Positions 49,941 through 61,932 of a stretch of DNA of 64,000 bases are shown here, one piece after another. The notes under the pieces are model-generated. The model was not told the origin of the DNA. It worked only from the letters and a program-made list of their open reading frames with translations, and made no database searches. The translations under genes and the position numbers were made by a program. How positions within the stretch are numbered: position 1 is the first letter of the stretch; every line of letters begins with the position of its first letter. The stretch is from Himantopus leucocephalus (taxonomy: Eukaryota > Chordata > Aves > Charadriiformes > Recurvirostridae), in assembly GCA_003993805.1 (NCBI GenBank), contig RSEF01000001.1:63112550-63176549 (forward strand), given 5' to 3'.

Positions 49941-52900
49941 GGTCACATCAATCTGGGCTTTATTCTCTCTCACTATAACTTGTTTCTTATGTCATGTAGG
50001 CTTGGCACACGCTGAGATAAAATTTTACTCTTTTTTGCTGACATCCCTGCTGCTTTATCCTTCGCTAGGGTAAAGTGGGAAGAAATTTAAAAAATTATTT
50101 GTGATAAAACATGCATATAATGAGTCATTCAGTCCAAATGCTGAACTGTGGCAAAACTGACTGCATTATTTTTAAGCCATCCCTGCTAAATGGATGCATA
50201 CTCATAGCCTGGAAAATCTCTAGTGATGGCAATTACCCAACTTGATTTGGCAGTTTGTTCTTTCGACTTAATCAGTATTATAGCTAAAAAGTATTTCCTA
50301 ATATTTAACCTACAACTCCCCTGCTGCATTTTGGTGATCAGTAAATTGATACTTGTCTGCATCATTTGTTAAATTTGCCTGGTGCAGGGGGATTTTTGGA
50401 TAAAAGGTTTGACAGGAATATCAGTTGGTGCCAATCATGCATGGGGATAGCTTTGTAAACTATTAAAAAGCGGTCACTTCTGAAAACCAGGATATGTTTA
50501 CTAGCAATGTTACACAACTATCTAGGACAGAAAGAACAGAATACTCACGTGAAACAGCAGTATGAATTTCAGGAAAGGGGACACCAAGATTCAGGTGTGA
50601 TGCTACTGTTGACACTCCCACTGTTAATTTAGTATATAAAAAAATCCCATCAAAAAATATTTCTTCTAAAATTTACTGGAGAAGTTATTAGCTTTCTTTG
50701 AGGAACATACAGGAAACCGAGACTCAAGCTAAGGAAATGACTAGCCAACAGTAANTTTTTTTTTTTTTTAAAGCAAAGATTAAAGGGGGGGGAAAATCAC
50801 TTTTAGGCAACACCTTCCCCACATCTTGACTGAACATTGATTACTACTGCAATAAAAAGGAAGGATATTTGTCATTTCTGGATTACAAACTATTCTCTGT
50901 AGCAATAATACCTTATTCCATTCAGATTTATTATAACTAATTTAGTATAAACAAAAAGATAAGGCTGAAAACCTGTCCCCATCACATTGTACAGAATACC
51001 ATTGTCTGCCACAGCGATTACTCAATGCTACTCGGGAAGCCGATAAACACTCCCTAAAGCCATTCTAGATTTTCACTCCGTAGTAACTTGCAAGGAAGAC
51101 TTTTTGCTGAAGCTGCTGTGCGTTCAAAAGAAATCCTCTGCTTTTGCACAATGTATATACGGATCTGAAGAATGTATTGATTTTTAAGTATTCTAAATAA
51201 AGCAAATGAAAACGGATTGCAGTGAGGCAAGACAGTTTATTTACTTTTTCTCGGCAGCTGCTGACCTCAAGTGGCGATAAAGCGTAATTACAAGAGTATA
51301 CAGGCCTACAGAAAAAACATTCGGAACCCCGAAGTATCATGAATGAAGATCCATGGAACCAGAGAATCGGCATAAAAATCGCTATATAAACAAAGCCCTT
51401 TACAGTCTCTTTCTACTCTTTGAACCTTCAAGGTTTTATATTTTAAAGCCTCACCTGATGTCATGAAAGTTGAAATTTAATCCAGGGCTTTAACAAAAAA
51501 TAGCACAATAGAACATAGCCAATAATGAGGCTAAAAATTATTAGTAGTACATTATGTGAAATAAAGTAAGTTACAGCAACATTAATGGGAATATTTTGCT
51601 GTCATAAAAGTCTGAAGACCTCAATGATTCCTGTATCAGTCTTTCTTCACATTATTCCCTCAATCACTCCTGAACAAGAAACACTGAGTGCCTAACATGG
51701 CCTGAAATTTTTCAGCTATATAGTAATGGATAAGATGAAAAGAAATATCCTTTTACTTTCAAACTGAAAAAGTTACAATACGGATGATGCTTTAATGGGT
51801 AGAGAGACCTCCAAAATACCATCTTCACTTTGCACGGTGACAGTACCTGATATTCTAAACATGCATTTGGTCAGTTTATTAAATATGCAACTGGAATAGT
51901 CAGAAGCCATGTAACCAGAATTCTCATGAAATCGTTTTTAAACCACTTTTTTTCCTAACTGTAATTTAAATTCAAAGCTCAAGTTTCAATATTAAAAAAA
52001 AAAATCAAACACGTGTAATATAAAAAAATCTCTGCCCAAACCTAAAATTACTCTTTTATCAATTACCATCAAGCTATTACTTTTTTTTCACTGCTGGCTC
52101 TTCAATTTTTATCTTAAATTCTTACTTTTCCCACCCAAATTCCTTCCAAACCTTCCTCAAATCTTGAATTGCTCCATTTCCAATTAACAAAAATTTTCAG
52201 AATTTTCCTGTTAGGAGAAGTTATCTAGTCATGGCTCAAAATGCAGCAAACATGCAAAATTTTAAGTTACAATAAAATATAAGATAAAACTTTACACATG
52301 CAATATATTATTCATTTTCATATCACTCTCATTTTAATGTCTTTAAGACTGCCACAGAAACTACTGTAAAGACTGAAGAAAGCAGAATTTACTACAAAAT
52401 TTAATCAGGCTTTCAGCAGAGTGTGGATTATAGTACGCTTGACAAATACAAAAATATGCACATTACCCTGCAATGTACTATTTCGCAAAGAAAGATGTTT
52501 TAATTTTCACATGCATAAGCAAAGGAGCAAAATTAAGTTTCTCCAAGAAACATTTACCTTAAATTTTTTAATTGACATCTTACATCTTCTTCTTTGTCCT
52601 GAATAGTAAGTGTTCCATAATTTTCTCCCCTGTTGTAATACAGTAGAAGTTATGAAAAAAACCAACTCCATCCATCATGTTGAAGACAAAATTTTAAATA
52701 ATCAGCACACATCCTTTCCTTAGATTCACAGCTAATGGTTTGTAATGAGACACAATTGGATGAATTAAGAGATATAAATTATGTTTACACATATAAAAAA
52801 AGATACAACTTGTTCACATTGGTATTATATATTGCTAGGAAAGAAATACAGCTCGCTCTCAGCTACAAGTCAAAAGGAAGAAGAGCCAAATCCCCAAGTC

Positions 52901-54480
52901 ATAGACAAACCGTAATTTCCTGACAAATGACATTAGCATTTAATAAAAAGGGTTTGTACCAACAGACCATCACCAACTCTTAAAATTTCTCAGATCACCA
53001 TTTACCATTACCAAACTCTTAACCAATAAATTCATAATTGTTTATGCTTTAAGAGTCCTGCCAAGCTTTTAATGGAGTTTCATGGATCAGCAATTTTCCA
53101 CATGTCTTATTTTTGGAATCAATGGACTGGAGGCCATAACACCTGTTCACTTTGCAGAAGCTGAGCTTGGATTTATATTTACAGTCTATCCACCAGTTCT
53201 GAGCTAATCACTGCCTAATGTCCTATGATTGCTTCCACTCTTTGTTCACTTCATCAAAGCAAAACTTGCTTGTTTGCTTCTTTTGCCTTCTCTGATTTTG
53301 CATTTTTGGGGAGTAAGTGAGGACACTTTTCCCTAGTTTCTGAATATTTTCGAAGATTGGAAACGCAGTTCATGTTCTCCTTTCTGGTGACACACACATT
53401 GTTTTATCAAATCCTCTGTGCTATAGTATCTAAACATTAACAATATTCTGTCTGAAACAGACTTAATATTGTTATGGAATTAAAAACTGTGGCATTGCAC
53501 AATATTTGCAACAAGTTATGCCTCAACAAAATATCATCAAATATTATGAAGGTTCATTGCAGACACAAATTAGCCCACAAAATTTTTATTAATGAGCATA
53601 AAGCACAAAAGAACCTCATTTGACTCTAAAATCCCAGATTGAGATTTAAGTGGTCAGCGGATAGAGAAAACATTTTTTTATTTACAAATCAATTGCAACT
53701 GAAAGAGAAATTATATGGCATGCATTAACACACCAAAATTCAGCTGTGGTTAAAGCATATGCTGACATTCTTGTTCTAACACCAGGCAGGAACCATGGGT
53801 AACAAAGACAGAAGAGAACAGGCTTTAGCATGTACCAGTGATTAAAATACCTCCTCTAGGTCCTGGTCACTCTCATTGCTAACACACGCTTGAACCTGAG
53901 CTGCTGCACCTTCACTGTGAGCAAGTACTTTAGCAGATTCTCTTTTCCAAAGAGACAAAACCTTTAGAAATCCCAACACTCTCTAGAGCTCCAACATTCA
54001 GAACAACTTCTCTCCTAAACAAGAGAGAGGGAAGCCAAATGTGTGTAAAGGGGGTTAGCTGTGTGCATGAAAGATCAATCGTCAAAACTTTCCCAGATGG
54101 CAGGATCTCCTAAAGTGGGATAATTACTTCACAAGGAATGAAGTGCATTTCTTGTTACTGCTCTTCTGGTTAATAAAATAACAAAACTTAGCGAAGGTTG
54201 ATACAGTTTTAAAGACAGAAGTTAATATAAATACAAATATTAGAGTCCCTTCTCCAGCCACCAGAAAAATAGAAGGGACTGCATGAGCTACAACAATAAA
54301 TGGATCAGAAGATCCAAATAAAAATACTGAAAGGCACTTAATAAGCCTATGGAACACACAGCTAGAAAAGATAGGTTTTTTCATAAACTCATTCAGTCTT
54401 CCACCTAGGAACATCTAAGTGAAAGGATCTTGTCAGTGCTTGAATCAGAATGTCAAACTCTTATTGCAACAACAGTTTTT
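49941..54480. other. Intergenic interval PVALB-IFT27, left part
   Basis: AT-rich. It contains a lone N at 50755 beside a T run. No gene, RNA gene or well-preserved repeat recognised. Confidence 0.5.
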
Positions 54481-54976
54481 AATTCTAGGAGATGCTCACC
54501 TGAGCAACTGTACAAAAATACAGTTGGTTTCACTGGTGTTACAGTGGTACAACATTGGCATTAACAAACTGATACGTGGGCTTTCAGGGGGTAATAACAC
54601 AGTAACCCTCTATTAATTCCAACTTTGGCACTAGAGCTTCTAGACAGGTCGGAAGAGGCACAGGACAGGAGGTCAAATGCTTAACTGGAGGGAAGTGCTT
54701 AACTGCTGATTACCAGAGGGAAGGTCCGTGGGTTGCTGAAAAGCTAAGTGGTTCAGAGACATTTTCAGGTTTTGGAAACATTGTCTGGAAAGATTTTTTT
54801 AACTCTAACATTTTAATTGTTAACAAACTCCCCTTCCTGTATTTTCACAACACAACACAGTTCAAAAAAAATCACTAGAAAGATACTAGAATATATAGGT
54901 AATAGCAAATTATCAAGCACTTATTACTGCTTTAATATAAAGAGGAATAAGAATTATGTGGCTGTGCTAATTTTAT
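54481..54976 (+). repeat. Direct repeat copy 1 (about 495 bp)
   Basis: Near-identical to 56951-57442 (roughly 90 percent by eye), from AATTCTAGGAGATGCT to GTGGCTGTGCTAATTTTAT. Copy 1 has an extra 18 bases near 54690 that repeats the local string TGCTTAACT. No gene content. Confidence 0.9.
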
Positions 54977-56950
54977 GCTTCCTTCTGCAGATGAATGAAG
55001 ATTTTCTGTCTGAAAACATTTGCATTCCCCCCCCTTAAAGTAATTTCCAATTTTGCTGGATACAGCACAATTGCATCTACTCTTTCAGCTGCAATGGGTT
55101 GTTGAAATTAAGCTATTGCCCAGCACCTGCTCTTAGTCAGACAGCTGAAATCAGAGGTTAGGGGAAAAAAATAAAGATTTTATGTCATTGTAATGCAAGT
55201 CTCCTTTTAGCTTTGCTGCAGTCAGTGTTCAATTATGTTCTGTAACAATCTCCATTACTAGAGCCAGTGTTTTTCTGTTCCTCTCTGCATGTATTAACTT
55301 TCTTGTTCACACGTGATAGCCTTCTTAGCAAAGCAGAGGAGTCTTAAGAGACATTTGCCCATAGATTTAATGAGTCTACATCTTTTTTTGGCCTGTTGAT
55401 TATCCTAGTGTTCAAATGCATCTTCATTTTGAATGTTCCAAAGGAAGATAACTGATACAATAAAACTTAAATTATTTCTCACTGAAGGCCCAATAGGTCA
55501 AAATTAACCTGAAATTTCATCTAGTCTATTGAATACAAAACACAGAACACATAACAATGAAGGGCTCCCATGTAATTTTTTTCCTGTGTGTATCCTATTT
55601 TTACAAGCTCAGTATCCTTCTCATTCAGAATTTTTATAAGTTCACCGTGTAGCTCAGATGTTTAAGACTTCATCAGGAGCAGGAACCAAGGCCCCATGTC
55701 TGTAGGAAGAAAGCCACAAAGACATCGACCAGCAAGGCTCAGCAGCAAACGGGAAGGAAGCGGCTGGTGTGAACAGCTACTGGGAATGCAGGAGGGGGAG
55801 CCTTGCTTTTGAAGAAGGAGAGAGCAACACTACATGGACAGAGAGCTCCGAGACAGGGGCCAGAGGGTGAACAACACACAAATGCAGGGTCTGAGACTTC
55901 GGGAAAAGGAAATCCAGAGCAGAAAGGATTGGAGATGATTAGAGGGAGGATTTGAAAAGCTTAGAGCAGAAGAGGTTTTATTATAATATAAATACATTGT
56001 AATAAATTGACCTTGAAAAGAAAGAACACAGATAAGGTGGAAAAGTTTATGCCTAAAAATCAACCTGTTAGAAAAGTGGAGATGATAGAAAACAGAGTGT
56101 TGTAAACTCTTGAAAATTTAATTAGGAGCCTCAAATATTTCTCTTCTCCTTCCTCCATTAAAGCTCTAGATCCTGGAGTCACATGGCTGACTCTCAGTTT
56201 TCAGCAAGAGGAAAAAAATTCTAGCTGTCATGCCTGCAGAGAAAGCCTTGAACATACAAACCCTAAAAATATAAACAGATTATAAACCAAACCACCTTTT
56301 ATTTTTTAATAAAGATCATTATTTGAATGTATTCTGTCCTATAGTTTTTAACTTCAGAGATAGCATTACTGTAAACCTAGCAGCTGCTTTCTAAGCAGAC
56401 AGCAGCTAGAGATCCAAAAAAAGATTCCCAGCTGATATCATAATCATCATCACCACATAATGACTGGCATACTGGAATTATGGGTAGCTCATTTAAAGAT
56501 GTCATATATTCTGTATTTGACAGATTAACCCCTTCCCCATGATGTAGAAGCATACTCACCAGCATCCAAACACCCTATGCATGACTCCGTGCAAAAAATC
56601 ATGACAATGACTTCTCCAACAATAGCATACTCATAGCTGAGAAAGGTTCTAGGCCATACACAAGGCTACAGCGAGTCCTCAGTCTGTCATACACACTCCC
56701 CCAAGCAGAGATCTATACAGCATAAAGACTTTCTGTATGAAGTTCCAGATCCATGATCAACTATCCACATCTAATGCTTTGGGGTATATTGTTAAAAACT
56801 AAATAAAGATTTAGATTTTGTTCCCAGCACTTCTCCTAGCTTTCTCATTTTTCAGTGCAACCTGACACTGAATTGTGACTCTGATTTTCCTAGCTTCCAT
56901 GTGCAAGAACAAAGAAAGATTCAAGCTGGAAGTTTTCCAGACATATACAG
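54977..56950. other. Spacer between the two direct repeats
   Basis: 1.97 kb of sequence with no recognisable gag or pol frame, no primer-binding-like start and no purine tract before copy 2. Nothing else supported. Confidence 0.5.
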
Positions 56951-57442
56951 AATTCTATGAGATGCTTGTCTGAGCAATTAATGGTTTATGTACAAAAATA
57001 CATTTGTTTCACTGGTGTTACAGTGGTATAACATTGGCATTAACAAATGGATACTTGGGCTTTCAGGGGATAAGAATGCAGTAATTCTCTATCAATTCCA
57101 ACTTTGCCACTAGAGCTTCTAGACAGGTCAGAAGAGGCACAGGACGGGAGGTCAAATGCTTAACCGCTGATTACTGGAGTTATGGTCCGTGGGTTGCTGA
57201 AAAGCCAAGTGGTTTAGAGACATTTTTAGGTTTTGGAAACATTGCCTGGAAGGATTTTTTTAATTCTAACATTTTAATTGTTAACAAACTCCCTTTCCTG
57301 TATTTTCATAATGCAACGCAGTTTAAAAAAAAAAGTATCACTAGAAAGATACTAAAATATGTAGGTAATAGCAAACTATCAAGCACCTATTACTGTTTTA
57401 TATTAAAGAGGAATAAGAATTATGTGGCTGTGCTAATTTTAT
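56951..57442 (+). repeat. Direct repeat copy 2 (about 490 bp)
   Basis: Second copy of the 54481-54976 sequence in the same orientation. It has about nine extra bases near the start and lacks the 18-base internal duplication of copy 1. Confidence 0.9.
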
Positions 57443-60400
57443 TATCCCAAAATTCTCCTTATCTTTATTCTTGTGGATTTGAATGCATCCTTGAGAAATC
57501 TGTCCCTCATTCCATGTTCATTGGAAGAGAGGACGTAACAGTTACAATTAGCATACTCAAACCAAGTTTACAGTCTTGTAGGGGTACCTACCCTACATCT
57601 AACAATTTACCACTTTTCATTGATGCCATAACTGCCATTCATTTCTAACTTCCACTTTCCCAACGTAGTAGATCAGAAAACAAATGACAGATATGCCAGA
57701 TCAGTCAGAAGCACTGTTGTAACTGCCAACAAATCCTTTGGCTTATTCAACCACTTCATAATTATCTTACATTTCAGTGTACCGAGTCTCAGCCAAAAAG
57801 CCTTCATATCCGTGTCTCAGTCTCTAGCACAAAAGAGCAAAATCTGAAGACCTGGAACTATAATGCCATTATCAACAGTGATATAGAAAGCATCCAAATT
57901 CATTCTCCTGCGCTAATAGCCCCACTCTGAAGAGAAACAAAATGCAATTTTGGGGGATGCCAAATGAAGTAGCCTTCAGAATAGACGAAGTTTCTATTTA
58001 TGCTACTACTTGGGGAAAGTGTCAAGAACGGAAATCTACAATAAAATCTACACATCCGTTCTTGCAGTTTTCAAAGCTCTCCAGACATATCTGTAAACAC
58101 TCATAGTCAATCCTGTAAGACTCTATACAGATTTTAAAAGCTGCATGAACTCTGAATATTCATCCATTTGCAAGATATTTTTGATGTTGTTTTGTCACAC
58201 TGTTTCCTTTTAGTAACATAAGATTTAAAAAAGAACTGCTGAAATGCTTTAAGAGATTTCTTACAGAAATATCTACTAATTCCTTTCCTCAACGTTAATG
58301 CCCTCCTGAGAAGCATTGCTTACTCCAAGAAAAGTTACATTACTTCCTCAGTAGCTTTTATTAGGCAGCATATTCAAATTACGGGTTGTAACCTGCTCAA
58401 CTCAGAACACATCCAGAATGTTTGCATCTATACGTGAATAACTGTAAAACCAAGTCCTAGCAATATTAGTGAATTCTGCCTCACAAAGATCACTTTTTAA
58501 CAGGTATATGTTGTGAAGGAGACAATGAAGTGACCTCTGCAGTGCCTGACAGAATCTAAAACACAAGCCATACATCAATCTAAAAGACTGGATGACCTCG
58601 GTTTAATCCTCATTGTAAAGCCTTACCTTGCTTCTGAAATTCCTTGCCGCTCCTACTGGAGCTGCAGTTCCACCATCGTTCTTTCTGTGTAGCCTGACGA
58701 AATGCAAACCATACATAGACACGTGCAGTTTATCTGCCGGTTTGTGACCATTCCCTAAAGGAATATGACTTCAAATTTCAGGGTCCTGCGGCTGTCAGGG
58801 CAACTTATCCTGCTCACATTAGAGAATGGGCACTTCCCACGCACATGCTTTATTAGAAGAAATGAAATGTGTGAAGAGTGCTCTATTTCTCCTTAGCTGA
58901 TAAATACAGGATTTAACCTAATAAACACTTCTCTAGGGTAAGGACATCATCCTCTGTTGTTGTTGGTTTGGGGTTTTTTTTTAAATCCACAGGGTTTCTC
59001 TTCCCCTCTCTTTCTCACGTATTCAAGATGAGAGAAGCTTCAGTGAGCACAGCTACCAGTATTCCAATTTATTCAGCAGCAACCCCTGTGGACTGCTAAC
59101 AGCAGACTGCGATTCTGCTTGGATTACAAAGTGTAGATAAGTAATTCCATCCTTAATCTATCACTGTCAATGCCAGTAAGGGAACAACTTTTACCCGTAA
59201 GAAGTCAGGCAGAGGAAAAGACTGAGATAGGGAAAAAAAAAAGTGTGGGGCAAAAAGAGCGCAGAAATAGAGACGACACAAGTCCGTTAAGAGCTCTATG
59301 TGCAAGTGCATGTGGAGTTAAGTAAGAAATGAGGGAATGGGATGAAGGATCATGGTGCTAATAGGAAAGCAGCAAACAGAAAGGATTCCAGATTCCAAGC
59401 AGAATTTTTCAATAGCTATGAAAATCTCACTTCCAAAATAACCTATGCCTTCTATTACACTCATCCCAGTGTAAAACGGTAGAGATGTTTGAGACCTCAG
59501 TAAATGCTGATGGATATCGCTACGTTACAGCCACGATCAATAAATCTCAAGTACATCATAATGGAGCCTCAAAGCCTTCACATATAGACCTGTCAGTAAA
59601 CTGGGACAATATTACAAATAGACAACAAAGGATAATGCAAAGATTGCAAAAATGGAACAACACAGAGACAAGTGAATTTCTTGGAGGATGGAGCGGAAGG
59701 CAGAAAAGATGAAAAAGGAGGCAAGCCATTTAGACATAAGTGATGGAGAACATCAATAACAGCACACCTGTTTTATGTAATGGAGGATTCGGGAATGGAA
59801 GAGAAAACAGTGAAAACAATACTGAAACCTGGACTTAATTTTTCTTTTCCTTTTTAAAGGAACCCCTAGTAGTGACTCCATCACTATACTTCGCTACAGT
59901 CATCATCTACAACTAAAGTCTCTGCTCACTTAGGCTAGAGAAGTCTCTTTCATATTTTTATCACAATGTTTTTCATGTGCATATAAAAGACTCCTTTGAT
60001 TTTGCTATAGGTACTTATTATTTTTATGTTATTTGCTTGCCTGGCTAGATGTCTGGCAAATATGTCACATAGTCCCAAACACGTAAAATGGGTCGTTCAT
60101 ACCTGAAAAGACCAAAAAGGCTGCCTTCTAAGCAGGCAGTACCTTGAGGTTAAAATAAAACTTGGAAAAACTTATTTTCAGCCAACTCTACTCCTGTAAT
60201 GTCCAATCTTATAACTCAAGTACAGACGCATTATTGATTATTCCCTCCTTCCCAAGCTTACTTACTGCTTTTCATAGTAAGCAGATTCTGTGCTGCACGG
60301 TAAACCATCTAAAGTGTAGCCAGTCAAAGTTTATACCCTGAAAAAGTATTGTTTGTTATCAATGACACGCTTCCTAACAGTCTAAGAGCTTTCAAAGAGA

Positions 60401-61080
60401 TTGGAAGGAGGGGAAAAACCAGGAAGCTTCACCGTCAGCTTTTTCAGTTCTAACACAAACCCACTGTTTGACTTGGACTGCTTAAGGAAGGCAGAAGGTC
60501 AGTTTAAAGATTAAGAATAGGGCATAGAGATAGTTTAAGAGTAGTCAAGGCATATAAATCTTATAAAATCTCATAAAAATATTTGAAAAAAGAAGAAAAG
60601 CAAGTAATTAAAGGAACCAACCTACTGCAAAGACTACAAAATTAACAAAGAAAGAGGGAAAAAAAGAGAAAAAATTCTGAGATACCACGAAGGTGACAAC
60701 TAAGAAACTGCTCAGCAAGAAGAGAAGTCTCTCTGGGTGCACAGTAACAATCAGACGCAAGAAAAACTCTGCAAGATGCTATGATTCTAAAAAGCATGAA
60801 CTGGACGAAAAGGTAACAGATCAAATGCTGGCCCAGGCTGAGGAGAAACGCTGCTCAACTTCCACATTGGACACACAGGCCTCGTAAACTGGCCATTTTA
60901 AGCATGCTGACCCCACCAACACCGTGAAACTCAGCAGATCTGCGGCCGACTTAAAAGCAGCCGCAGCAAAGGCCAAAGCGGGGTGCAGCTCCGACGCCCG
61001 CTCCCATTTGACTCCAGCTCTGAGCCCTGAGGGAAAAGCGACCCAAATCACGGGACTCCCGCAGCCGGTGACGGGACACA
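57443..61080. other. Intergenic interval upstream of IFT27
   Basis: No gene recognised. Short open frames only, with no splice support examined as convincing. GC content rises from about 60.9 kb toward the IFT27 promoter. Confidence 0.5.
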
Positions 61081-61089
61081 GGGCAGCTN

Positions 61090-61106
61090 CCCCCCCCCCC
61101 CCCCCC
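61090..61106. repeat. C(17) homopolymer next to a single N
   Basis: The N at 61089 followed by a C run at the edge of the IFT27 CpG island. Likely an assembly or polishing uncertainty. Confidence 0.85.
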
Positions 61107-61704
61107 TTTCCTCCTCCTCGGGCCGGCACCGCTCCTCAGCCCGGATAACGGACACCCCGCCCGCCGCTAACGGCCGAGAGCGCGCGCCAGGCGCCCCGAC
61201 CGTTAACAGCTCGCGCATGCGCAAAACGCGGGGGGGGAATAGCGCGTCCCTACTGCCCAGGAGCGGCGGAGGGGGGGCGGGGAAATGGCGGTCGGCCCGC
61301 GCGCATGCGCAGGGAGGCGCTCCGCCAGGCGTGGGGCTGACACCGCCTCTGCGCGGAAGATCCCATTCCGTGGGGCCGCAGAGAGGAAATGGAGGCTTCT
61401 CCCCACCGCTTTCACTTGTCGTTTCCCTCCCTGGTGGTGTCGCGCCCCTATTGCATAGCTCTTGGCCCGCAACTTTATTATTTTCTGCCCTGTCCCCAGA
61501 GGGTTAATTTCGGCTCCGTGGTACGGTCCCCTGTGTTCTACCCAATAACAAACCGGCTCCTGATAACGTACTTAGTTGCTGGGCGGAAACTACTGCGCTG
61601 TCCCCTTAACACCACGCTGCGCGCCCTGCCCCGCCTTAGCCACCAGAAGGGGCGGGGGGATCGGGTTTGAATGACAGGACGCTTGGTGGGCGGGAAAAGA
61701 CAAG

Positions 61705-61719
61705 GGAGCCAATAGCAAC
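61705..61719 (+). promoter_or_regulatory. X-box-like (RFX) motif overlapping a CCAAT box
   Basis: GGAGCC-AAT-AGCAAC matches the X-box form GTNRCC-N(0-3)-RGYAAC with one mismatch in the left half. It overlaps CCAAT, a pairing common in ciliary gene promoters, about 180 bases before the IFT27 start. Confidence 0.45.
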
Positions 61720-61802
61720 GCCGGGTAGCATTGATGAGCAGAGCTCACAGCCAACCGAGCTGGGCGGGGCGGTCGCCTCCTTCAGGAGGGGCGGGGCGCT
61801 CG

Positions 61803-61833
61803 GTTGCTAGGGCCGCGCTGTTGCTAGGGCCGC
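61803..61833 (-). promoter_or_regulatory. Tandem pair of X-box-like motifs
   Basis: GTTGCTAGGGCCGC occurs at 61803-61816 and 61820-61833. Each reads GTTGCT-AG-GGCCGC, one base off the reverse X-box form GTTRCY-N-GGYNAC. They lie 66-96 bases before the IFT27 ATG and could lie at or near the transcription start. Confidence 0.4.
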
Positions 61834-61898
61834 GGCCGAGCGCGGTGGCGGCAACCGCTGCCCTCCTGGCCCGCCGCCGCCTTCCCCGGGCTGGGGCG

Positions 61899-61932
61899 AT
61901 GGTGAAGCTGGCTGCCAAATGCCTCCTGGCAG
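61899..61932 (+). CDS. IFT27: IFT27 exon 1 (intraflagellar transport 27 / RABL4), partial
   Basis: ATG at 61899 opens 34 coding bases, MVKLAAKCLLA plus one base of Gly, then a GTGAGT donor. This matches the known vertebrate IFT27 start (one Ile/Leu change from human). The next exon should supply the GTP-binding P-loop. IFT27 is a Rab-like small GTPase of the IFT-B complex that, with IFT25, helps export BBSome cargo and Hedgehog components from cilia. Position right of PVALB on the same strand matches conserved synteny. The rest of the gene is beyond the window; I found no further IFT27 exon up to 64000. Confidence 0.85.

Noticed and set aside
54481..57442. Complete LTR retrotransposon
   Set aside because: The spacing fits, but there are no TG/CA termini, primer site, purine tract or coding remnants. 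Kept only as a direct-repeat pair.
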